The notes beneath the pieces are model-generated. The model did no database searches and was not told the DNA's origin. It saw only the letters and a list, made by a program, of their open reading frames with translations. Of a stretch of DNA of 64,000 bases, positions 18,516 through 27,700 are shown one piece after another. The stretch comes from Bradyrhizobium sp. 149 (GTDB taxonomy: Bacteria > Pseudomonadota > Alphaproteobacteria > Rhizobiales > Xanthobacteraceae). Numbering within the stretch: position 1 is the stretch's first letter; each line of letters starts with the position of its first letter. The stretch is taken from NCBI RefSeq assembly GCF_023073915.1, contig NZ_JADPKK010000013.1, forward strand, positions 62,001 to 126,000, written 5' to 3'. The position numbers and the translations under genes are program-made.

Positions 18516-19294
18516 TGCCGCACAACGAATTCTTGCGAGACATCGTCGCCGATCTCAGGATGGCGGCATCGTTCGTGACGATCCTCCCGGTCGCTTCGCC
18601 GAAGCCCGCTGCTGACGGCGCCATCGCGCGCGCGACCTGGGCCCTCCCAGTCGCGGGCCTGCTGGTCGGCATCGCCGGGGCCTTTGTCTACAAGATCGCC
18701 AGCCGGTTCGGATTGACACCGAACCTCGCCGCCCTGCTCGCTTTGGCCGCGACCGCCCTCATCACGGGCGCGCTGCATGAGGACGGCCTCGCCGATACCG
18801 TTGACGGGCTCGGTGGCGGCCGCACGCGCGAGCGCAAGCTCGAGATCATGCGCGACAGCCGGATCGGCAGCTATGGCGTCTGTGCGCTGATCCTGTCGTT
18901 CGGCCTGCGCTGGAGCGCGCTCGCGGCGATCGCCAATCCATGGGCGGTCGCGCTCGCCCTGTGCGCTGCGCACACTGCTGCCCGCGCGGGCGTGCCGGCC
19001 TTCATGTCGCTGGTCACCCCCGCGCGACCTGACGGCCTGTCGGCCAGTGCCGGATCACCGCCGGGCCGTAGCGTCGCCATCGCCATCGCTGTTGGAACGC
19101 TCGCGCTCGCCCTTACGCTCGGACCGGGCAAGGCGCTCGTCAGCGTGATCCTGCTCTCCCTCGCCGGCCTGATACTGGCACGACTTGCCATCCGCCAGAT
19201 CGGCGGGCAGACCGGCGACATCCTCGGCGCGTTCGAACAGCTAGGCGAGATCCTGATCCTGCTGGTTGCCGCGGCCTTCCAGATCGGACGCTGA
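18512..19294 (+). CDS. cobV: Adenosylcobinamide-GDP ribazoletransferase (cobalamin synthase)
   Basis: The integral-membrane enzyme that joins adenosylcobinamide-GDP to alpha-ribazole (phosphate), the final nucleotide-loop step. The 260-residue hydrophobic protein has ASFVTILPV, ITGALHEDGLADTVDGLGGG (conserved acidic motif), and RKLEIMRDSRIGSYGV, all hallmarks of CobS/CobV. ATG at 18512 overlaps the cobP stop; the second codon is also ATG. bluB begins four bases after its stop. Confidence 0.95.
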   Translation: MMPHNEFLRDIVADLRMAASFVTILPVASPKPAADGAIARATWALPVAGLLVGIAGAFVYKIASRFGLTPNLAALLALAATALITGALHEDGLADTVDGLGGGRTRERKLEIMRDSRIGSYGVCALILSFGLRWSALAAIANPWAVALALCAAHTAARAGVPAFMSLVTPARPDGLSASAGSPPGRSVAIAIAVGTLALALTLGPGKALVSVILLSLAGLILARLAIRQIGGQTGDILGAFEQLGEILILLVAAAFQIGR

Positions 19295-19298
19295 GATC

Positions 19299-19931
19299 AT
19301 GATCGAGTTCGACGATACGTTCCGCCAACACTTGCGCGAGCTGTTCGTGTGGCGCCGCGACGTGCGCCGCTTTCGCAGCGAGCCGCTGCCGGACGGCGCC
19401 ATCGATCGCCTGATCGAGACGGCTTGTCTCTCCCCCTCGGTCGGCCTCAGCCAGCCCTGGCGCTTCGTCACAGTCGATGAGGCCGCACGGCGCCGCGCCG
19501 TGATCGACGACTTCAAGGCGTGCAACGCCGACGCGCTGAATGCCTATGCCGGTGAGCGCGCCGCGCGCTACGCCACGCTGAAATTGTCGGGTCTCGAACA
19601 GGCCCCCGGCCACCTCGCCGTGTTCGCCGACAAGGCCAGCGACGTCGGTCACGGCCTCGGCCGCGCGACGATGCCGGAGACGACGGAATATTCCGTGGTC
19701 GCGGCGATCACCGCGATGTGGCTCGCCGCGCGCGCCGAGGGCATCGGGCTTGGCTGGGTATCGATCCTCCGTCCGGATCGGATCCACGCCATTCTCGACG
19801 TGCCGGACACCTGGAAATTCATCGCCTATCTCTGCATCGGCTATCCGGAAGTCGAATGCGACCAGCCTGAGCTGGAACAGGCGAAGTGGGAGCACCGGCG
19901 CGGCGCGGATGAGTTCACGCTGCGGCGCTAG
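19299..19931 (+). CDS. bluB: 5,6-dimethylbenzimidazole synthase
   Basis: A nitroreductase-fold flavoenzyme that uses O2 to fragment reduced FMN to dimethylbenzimidazole, the lower ligand of B12. The 210-residue protein shows RRDVRRFRSEPLPDGAIDRL, SPSVGLSQPWRFVTV, MPETTEYSVVAAITAMWLAA and GIGLGWVSIL, all typical of BluB. It is the third gene of cobP-cobV-bluB. Its presence, with CobG, points to a strictly aerobic DMB-containing cobalamin. Confidence 0.94.
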   Translation: MIEFDDTFRQHLRELFVWRRDVRRFRSEPLPDGAIDRLIETACLSPSVGLSQPWRFVTVDEAARRRAVIDDFKACNADALNAYAGERAARYATLKLSGLEQAPGHLAVFADKASDVGHGLGRATMPETTEYSVVAAITAMWLAARAEGIGLGWVSILRPDRIHAILDVPDTWKFIAYLCIGYPEVECDQPELEQAKWEHRRGADEFTLRR

Positions 19932-19959
19932 TCAGCTTCGGCTCCAGATCCATTCTCAA

Positions 19960-20044
19960 TCATTGCGGGCGCAGCGAAGCAGTCCAGAAATCTTGCCGCG
20001 GAAGCAAGTCTGGATTGCTTCGTCGCAAGAGCTCCTCGCAATGA
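19960..20044. repeat. Palindromic intergenic element (REP-like), between convergent bluB and tpsB
   Basis: An imperfect palindrome in the 143-base gap after bluB. The left arm starts TCATTGCGGGCGCAGCGAAG and runs into CAGTCCAGA; the right arm starts TCTGGATTGCTTCGTCGCAA and ends CTCGCAATGA, nearly its reverse complement. The ends are TCATTGC and GCAATGA. I recognise this as the kind of element scattered between genes in Bradyrhizobium and Rhodopseudomonas genomes, but could not search for copies; no second copy was noticed in this window. It may act as a bidirectional terminator. Confidence 0.7.
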
Positions 20045-20074
20045 CGACGGAGAGAGAGGCGGCGCAAGCTTTAG

Positions 20075-21781
20075 CTACGACTTGCTCCTGCCAGCCACTG
20101 CCGCCACAGGCGCGGGGATTTCCTGTTTCTGGAACATCAGCAACGGCCGGAAAATGACCCGGCCATAGGCCTCGTAGTGGTGCTGGGTCGAGACCGCCAT
20201 CTTCAGCGGTGTCGCGTAATTTGCCTCGAACGTCATGAACGACGCGTAGGTCCAGGAGAAACCGACGCCGATGGAGCCCAGCTCGGTGATCCCGGGAAAC
20301 GTCGAATACACCGCGCCCCAGTCAGTGAAGATGTAGGTGTCAAAGCCCTTGAGCCATGACGACCAATTGTAGTGCAGCTCGGCGTTGAAATAATAGCCGC
20401 TGTCGCCGGCCGCCGAGTTGGAGGGATAACCGCGCACGGTGGTCGGACCGCCGATCGAGAATATCTGGTCGCCCGGCAGCAGCTTTTCCTGTGTGTACTG
20501 CCAGCTCGCCAGCACATTGGTGCTGAAATTCGCGGGGCCCGCGGCGCTGGTCGCGAACAACGAGCCGGTACAGGTGTTGAACGTGCGGTTATTGCCGAGC
20601 ACGTGGTCTTGCCATGTGATGTAGTTGACGGCGGGCGAGACCGTGATCGAATAGGCATTGCCGGAATTGGTCACGGAGACGCCGGCCGTGGCCTTGTCGT
20701 AGTGATCGTCGGTGACCGAGACCGTGGCGAAGCGGCTCACCGTCTTGCCTTCGGTCTCGGCGGCGTTGAGCAGCACCAGCCAGTTCTGCGTGACCCAGAT
20801 CGGCTGGCTGAAATTGACCGCAGCCTGGCTCGAGCGTCCGGTGACGTCGAGCGCGACGAACGGTCCCTGGATGATCTTGATCTTGCCTTCGGTATAGCTG
20901 ACGCCGGCGCGGCCGCCCCAGGGATTGACCGGGATGCTGTAGGCAACATTGCCGTTGAGGTTGCCGTCGGAGCGAACGCCGTAGAAAGTCAGGCGGTCGT
21001 CGACGCCGAACAGGCCGTGGCGCTTGTAGAAAGCTCCGCCCTCCCACCGGCCGGTGTTCTCAACACCTTGATTGTCGGTAAAGAGCTGCAAGGTGTCGAC
21101 CGGCGGCTCGATCACGGCGAACTGGAGATCGGTCAGGCCGAAGCTCGTGCCGGGCTGCAGCAGCGCCTTGATCTGCACGTCGTTGGTTCGGTTGAACCAG
21201 ATCACATCGCGATTGAGCTTTGGAACGTCGAGGACCTCACCTTCGGACTCCTTCACACGCTGAAGGATGTACTCGGTGCGGGTCTGCTTGTTGCCCTCGA
21301 CGGTCGTCTTCTGGAGCCGGCCTTCGGTCAGCTTGACACGGACGATGCCGCCCTTGGCATCCTGGTCAGGCAGCGTCGCTATGCCCGTGACGATGCCGCG
21401 CTCGGTATAGATGGCGTTGATGTCGGCGACGAGCTGCAGCAGCGAGGCGATGTCGACATTCTTGCCGACGTACTTCTTCGCGATCTCCTCGAGCTCGGCC
21501 GGCGTGATGAACTTGGAGGCGTCGAACTCGACCTTGCGCAAACGGAATTTCGGCCCGCCCGGCTTGAGGAGCTGGGATTTTTCCCGCTCACCACCGATCA
21601 CCGCCGGCCCGTTGAGTTTTGGCGGCGCGCTCTGCTGCTCGAGCTGGCGGCGCTGCCGGTCGACGTCGTTCTGGATCACGCCGGGATTGATCGACTGGCC
21701 GTGCGCAGAGGCAAGGCAGGACGCTGCCAGCCCGACCCCCAACGCTGCCCCCCAAATTCGCATCCCGAATTCCGTTACCAT
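20075..21781 (-). CDS. TpsB two-partner secretion transporter (ShlB/FhaC/HecB family)
   Basis: An Omp85-superfamily outer-membrane pore that exports the adjacent TpsA. From ATG 21781 it has 568 residues: a signal peptide (MRIWGAALGVGLAASCLASAHGQ, with an alternative ATG at 21763 starting it), a helix-like DVDRQRRQLEQQ plug, POTRA-like modules (KFRLRKVEFDASKF..., VRVKLTEGRLQKTTVEGNK), then a barrel with the lid-loop motif GGPTTVRGYPSNSAAGDSGY (VRGY) and YIFTDWGAVY. The barrel ends RVIFRPLLMF and is followed by an odd 18-residue tail. ATG overlaps the tpsA stop (ATGGTAA), so the two are probably coupled, with tpsA first. Confidence 0.92.
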   Translation of the reverse strand: MVTEFGMRIWGAALGVGLAASCLASAHGQSINPGVIQNDVDRQRRQLEQQSAPPKLNGPAVIGGEREKSQLLKPGGPKFRLRKVEFDASKFITPAELEEIAKKYVGKNVDIASLLQLVADINAIYTERGIVTGIATLPDQDAKGGIVRVKLTEGRLQKTTVEGNKQTRTEYILQRVKESEGEVLDVPKLNRDVIWFNRTNDVQIKALLQPGTSFGLTDLQFAVIEPPVDTLQLFTDNQGVENTGRWEGGAFYKRHGLFGVDDRLTFYGVRSDGNLNGNVAYSIPVNPWGGRAGVSYTEGKIKIIQGPFVALDVTGRSSQAAVNFSQPIWVTQNWLVLLNAAETEGKTVSRFATVSVTDDHYDKATAGVSVTNSGNAYSITVSPAVNYITWQDHVLGNNRTFNTCTGSLFATSAAGPANFSTNVLASWQYTQEKLLPGDQIFSIGGPTTVRGYPSNSAAGDSGYYFNAELHYNWSSWLKGFDTYIFTDWGAVYSTFPGITELGSIGVGFSWTYASFMTFEANYATPLKMAVSTQHHYEAYGRVIFRPLLMFQKQEIPAPVAAVAGRSKS

Positions 21782-24700
21782 GCTTGTGCAAGACGGCCGA
21801 CGGCCGGCTTCGCCATCTCGACAGAAGCGTCCTTCCAACCCGGGCGACCGATGTGCTGCCCCTGACGGCGCAGCTTGCGCATGTCGATCAGTCCCTCGAT
21901 GTTGACGGCGGGGCCGGTCCCGACGGTCTCGACCGGCCGCGGCGTCAGCAGCGCATCGAGCCGCGCCTGGCCGGACAGGCCGAGCAGGTAGAACGTCCCG
22001 CCGTCCTTCTTCGCGAGCCAGGTCTCGATGCTCTCGCTGCCCTCGCCGTCCACGGAGATGTTGCGGATCATGCTGGCGCCGGTGAAGTCGTTGCAGCAGG
22101 TGTGGGTCGGCCCGTAATTGGTCACGGTTGCCGAGACGTCGCCGGTGTAGAACACCACATAGGCGTTGCTGACATTGGCGCTGCCGACCTGGCTCATCGT
22201 GAACACGCCGCCCGGCTGGTAGAGCTGGAGCGTCGGCCAGCTGGACGGAGCCGGCGTACGGTTGTTGAGCAGCACCTGCTGGGTTGCCGTGGTGAGCATG
22301 AGCTGACCCGGCGCATAGCCATTCAGGATCGAGACGGCGTGGGCGTCGGTCCAGAAGTTCGCATCCACCACCCTGAACTGGTTGATGATGATGCTGTCGG
22401 GATCGATCGAGACGTTGGCGGAGGTCGCGGTGCCGCCGTTGTAGCCCGTCACGTTCATGATCAGCGGGATCGACGGCGTCGAGCGGATCTGCTCGCCGTT
22501 GACGTTGATCGTATCAGCCGCGAGGTCGAGCTCCTTGACCACGCTGACGAAGCCGATCGTCAGGTCACCTGGCGAGGATAACTTGACCGTGTTGCCCCTG
22601 ATCCGGTCGAGCGAGACCGAGCCCGCTGAAGCGAAGTGCGTGTCGCCGTTGGCGGAGATCGATCCGCCCCGGATCGAACCGGCATCGGAGCGCAGGTCGA
22701 TGTCGCCGGCATCACCCGGGATGCCCATCGTGGTGAGCTGGCTGAAGACGATGTCGTCGACGGCATGCAGGGTCTGTGTGCCGCCGCTGATGGCGGTGCC
22801 AACGGTGATCACCCCGACAGTCGCGGTGACGCCGAGCGTGTCGCGGGCCGTGAGATTATCCCAATGAACGACAGTGCCGCTCAAGACGGCATTGCCAGTC
22901 GTTGCCGTGAGATTGTGACCGGTGTTGGTGCCCGCCGCGATCAGCCTTGCCGAGCCGTTGGCCGAGACCGAACCCAGCGTCGGCACGCCGCCCGAAGTCA
23001 CCGTCTGCGCCAGGATGAAGCCGCTATCGGCATTGACGTTGATGCTGCCGGCATCGCCGTTGATGCCGGTGGCCGTCAGTGCGTTGAAGGTGACGTTATC
23101 GTGGGCGTGGATGGTCTGTGTGCCGCCGCTCTGCGCAGTCTTGAAGTCGATGCTGCCCTGGCCTGCGGTCGCGCCCAGCGTCGTGCCGGCGTTGAGGACG
23201 CTCCAGTTGATCGGCCCGCCGGCGGTCAACAGGCCCGCACCAGTGGTGGCTGCGAGCGTGTTGCCGGTGACGGTCGTGGCGGCAAGCAGCGTGGCTGAGC
23301 CGTTGGCCGAGACCGAGCCCAGTGTCGTCGCGCCGCCCGACGCCACCGTCTGCGCCAGGATGAAGCCGTTGTCAGCCGTGACAGTGATGTTGCCGATGTC
23401 ACCGCTGTTGCCGGTGGCCGCGAGCGACTTGAATGTCACGTTCTGGCTGGCGTGGACCGTTTGCGAGCCGCTGCTGTCCGCCGTTCCGATGACAATGCTG
23501 CCATTGTTGGCGACGGCGCTGAAGCTGCCGCTCGCACCGGTGCCGGTACCCGCCAGCACCTGGTCGAGCGTCAGGCCATCAGTGCCCATGATGTTCACGC
23601 TGCCCTTCACTGCGGACAGCAGGCTCGCCTCGGTGTCGCTGAGAGCGTTCAGGTAGATGACGCCGGCGCTCGTGCTCGCCGATAGCCGAGCCGCGCTGAG
23701 AACGAACCGACCCGCCGCGCTGCCGATGCCGTTCGATGCGCCGAGCGCGATTTCGGCGCCCGCGCCGGACGCGACGATCTTCGTCTGGCCATCGCCGTTG
23801 TCGATGATCGCTCCCAGCGAAGCGACGCCGCCGGCGGTAACGACGACCGATGGCGCGTTCGAGGCCGCCGCATAGGACAGCGACGAGTTGAGCTGGCCGA
23901 TGGTCGCGTCGGCCGTGGTGGTCACGGAGATCACGCCTGCCGCGTCAACAGCCGCATAGGCGCCCATGGACAGTGAGGCGGCGACCAGCGTCACACCGCC
24001 CGAGGAGCTGCTGGCCACCACCGGCGCCGCGCTGGTGCCAGCGGCAAACGTCACGGTGCCATTGGCAAGCAACTGCATCAGCCCGACGCTGCTGACATCC
24101 GCGTTAAGGCTGATCGCACCATGCGGCACGTTGAGCGTCAGCGTGCCGCCCGCCGTGAGCATCCCATAGGTGCCGGTCGCACCGACAGCGAGATCGTGCG
24201 CCGCGGCCAGGATGCTGAGGTCGCCGACGGCGGAGCCGGTGAGCGCGCCGGAGAGCTGCACCTGCAGCGGCTGGAACGTCGAGCCGTTGAAGCTGATATC
24301 GCCGCCGGCGCGCAGATCGAGATCCGCGCCGACGATATGCACGGCCGTGCGATCGGCGAAGCTGGTTCCACCCTCGGCATAGATGCTGCCGGTCGCGGCC
24401 AACTGGATGGCGCCGGTCGCCGAGACGTTACCGAGAACGAGGTCGCCGGTGGTCTGCTTCACATAGACGCCCAGTCCGGACGACACCTGATCGAGGTGAT
24501 CGGTGGCCGGGTTGGTGAAGGCGATCTGGATCGCGTTCGCGTTGGCCGCCGGGTTGCTTCCGGCCGCGCCGGCGCCGCCGATGTTGCCGTGCTCGGCAAT
24601 CAGGGAGAGGTTCGGAATGTCGCCGGAGATCACCGGCACGCCGCTCACGCCCGCGGAGATGCTGCTGACCGCATCGAGCTTGACGTCACCGCGACCGGTT

Positions 24701-27700
24701 ATCTGGATGCCGTTGGCCTGCGCGGCGGCGATCGGACCGTAGGTCGCGGCCGCAATGCCGCCGAGCACGAGGCTGTTCTTGCTGCCGAGATAGACCTCCG
24801 ACAGCGCCTTGGCGGTGACCGCGGCCGGGTCGTCGAGGATGACGAGGCTCTGCTGCGACAGCGTGACGTTGTAGGTGACGACGCCGGTCGTCGCGTCGGT
24901 GGACGCGTTGACGACGAGCTGTCCGGGACCGGCCGAGGCGAGCAGTCCCTTCTGGGCGGCCGTCAGCGAAGAGGCATTGGCACTCGTGAAGGTGAACGTC
25001 TGCGGCGCCGCCAGCTGGCCGACCGAGCCGTTCGGCGTGTACAGCATGACCTGGCTGGCCTTGATGTTGGCCGCGACGTCCTCGCTGATCGGCGGCGGCG
25101 GTGCACCGACGGCTGAAGACGAGACCGTGTAGGCGAGCTGGCTCTGAGTCCATTGCGAGCCCGCCGTAATCATGCCGTAGAGCTTCTCGGTCGAAGCGAG
25201 CGTATAGGCATAGCTCGAGCTGTAGGTCGCAAGCGCCGTCTGCAGGGCGGTGTTGCTCGGCATGAGCTGCTGGCCAGTTGCCACGCCGTCGAACAATTTG
25301 GCGAACAGGTTCGACGACAGCGTGCTGCCGAACAGCGTCGCCAGCGGGTCCGAGGGCGCGGTGCCGAGCAATGTCGTCAGCGAGGCCTTGACCTGAACCG
25401 TGTCGATCATGCCGAGCAGGAACTGGTCCTGCAAGAAGCGCGTCGTGGCCTCGTTCTTCATGTCCGTCGTCGAGACCGCGGAAGGATCGATGCCGAGCTT
25501 GGCCGCCACCTGCGCCCGCAGAACGGTCAGGCCGACCGAATTCGGGCTATAGGCGTTGCCGTTCGCGAAGGCGATGTTCTTGAGCTGGAAGTAGTCGTTA
25601 TAGGCCGCAGTCACCATCGTCTGGTAACTGTTGACGGCTGCGGTTGCGCCGTTGCCGCTGAGGAGGTCGAGGCTGGTCCAGACGTCGGCCAGATGCGCGC
25701 TCTGTTCGGCGGTGAGGCCGCCGGACGACAGGCCGTTCAATATTCTGGCCTGCGCCCCATCGGAGGCCGCGGCCTCCAGGAAGACCGGGCCGCTCTTCGA
25801 CTCGACCGTGCCGAGCCGCAGATCGCCCTTGGACTGCACGATGTAGGTTCCGGTCGTCGAATAGCTGTTGAGGATACCGCCGTCGACGCTGCCGTCGACC
25901 AGCCTCGTACCCGTCGCCTGTATCACCAGCGGATTGACGTTGGTGAGCACGGTAGCGCCGTTGCTGACGCCGGTCACTGCGCCAATCGCACCGCCGGTGG
26001 ACCTGATCTCGATGTTCTTGCCGACGACGACGGGATTGGCGACGCTGTAGGCGGACGCCGAGTTGATGTCGCCGGTCGCCGAGATGAAGACGCTGCCCTG
26101 CGGCGCGTTGCCGGCTACGGTCGAATTCGCCTTGACCTGGTTGATCGACAGCGAGCCCACGGCCGCGATCGCGATATCATGGTCGATCGAATTGGCGGTG
26201 AGGCTGCCGCCATAGACCTGCACGGAAACCGGGGCCCCGCCGGCACCGATGCTGCCGATGCCACCCGCCGCCGAGAGCGTCACGCTGGTGCCTGATATCA
26301 CCGGGTTGTTGGCGTTCGCGCCGACCGTAATGGCCGAACTGGCGCCGGTGGCCACCACCGAGGTCGTGCCCTGGAGGTTGTTGATGGGGCCGTTGACGAC
26401 GATGCCGGAGTTCGAGGTGACCGCGACCGTGCTGGTGCCGCCGCCGTTGAACTGGATGTTGATCGGGTTGGATGCCTTGACCGTGTTGGTCAGCGTCAAG
26501 GTTAGATGATCGAAGATCTCCTGGTACCAGTTGTATTGGCCGTCCGCGCCGCAGCACTTCTCAGGATGCGTGTTGCCGCCGCCGCCGTGCGCCGAACCGG
26601 TCGCGGTGACTACCTCCTGGTAGTTCGTGCTCTGCAATTGGCCCGTGGTGGCGCCGTTGACGACCTGCTGCACGTCCGAGACCAGGCTGGTGGTGCGGAC
26701 GAAGGAGCTGCCGCTGTTCGGATCCCGCGAGGTGTAGTGCCAGCCATAGTCGAACTGCGTGCTCGTCGTCGGACGATCCAATGTCGCCGTGTCGACCCAC
26801 TGGTAGTACATGTTGGCTCGCGTCGCGTACTGCAGGCCGGCCGTGCCGCTGGTTCCGGCAAGCATCGAGGCGTCGTACTGGCTCGCATTGACGCTGTTGG
26901 TCCGATACGTCGATACCTGCTGGCCGCCCGGCGCGGCCGGATTGTAGACGTACCACGTCGTCTGCGCCTTGAGCTGATCGACGATCTCGATCACGCTGGC
27001 TGCGCTGACGCCTGTATTGATGGTGTTGGTGACGAGCTGAATGCCGGTGGAATTGTTCACCGTGATCGTGCCGGCGCCACCGTTGACGACGATGTTGCCC
27101 TGCGGCGTGCCGTCCGTCGAGGTCGAGATGATCTTGCCGTTCAGATAGACATAGCCGCCCGAACCCTGCACCACGCCGTTGAGAAGGATCTGGTCGGTGG
27201 CGGCATTGTACCTCGCGCCGACCTGGACGTCGCTGCCGCTCACCTTGGACAGATACTGCGTCAAATCCACATAGCTGCCGTGCTGAGCGTTGGTCTGGGC
27301 CTGGCCAAAGGCCGTGCTGTCGGCCTTGAGAGCGTTGATGGCGTTCAGCGCGCCGGTGCCGATATTGACCGAATAGTTGCTGCTCGAGCCGCTCTGGATC
27401 GTGCCGTTGATGTTGAGAACCGATGCCGACAGGATGATGGCCTTGCCGATGATGAAGGGCGCATTCGCCGGCGGATTGGTCGCCGTGTTCGCCGTCTTCG
27501 GCGTGATCACATCGGCCTGGGTGTTGATGACCTGGAAGTAGGCCGAGCAGCCCGCGCAGTTGAACGGGCTGGAGCCACTATAGACGCCCTGGCCGTCATA
27601 GGTGTGTCGCTCCCATGGGGCGGTGGTGATGGCCTGCGTGGTCGGCCCCTCGATCGTCGCGAGCGTGGACGCGCTGGGGGTGCTGCCGGCGTTGGGGTTG

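Noticed and set aside
20372..21865. 497-codon plus-strand frame opposite tpsB
   Set aside because: Antisense of a gene with signal peptide, POTRA-like modules and VRGY motif; no independent support.
22440..23469. CRISPR-like or satellite repeat
   Set aside because: The repeats are about 345 bases, in frame, diverged and inside a coding sequence; there are no short regular spacers.
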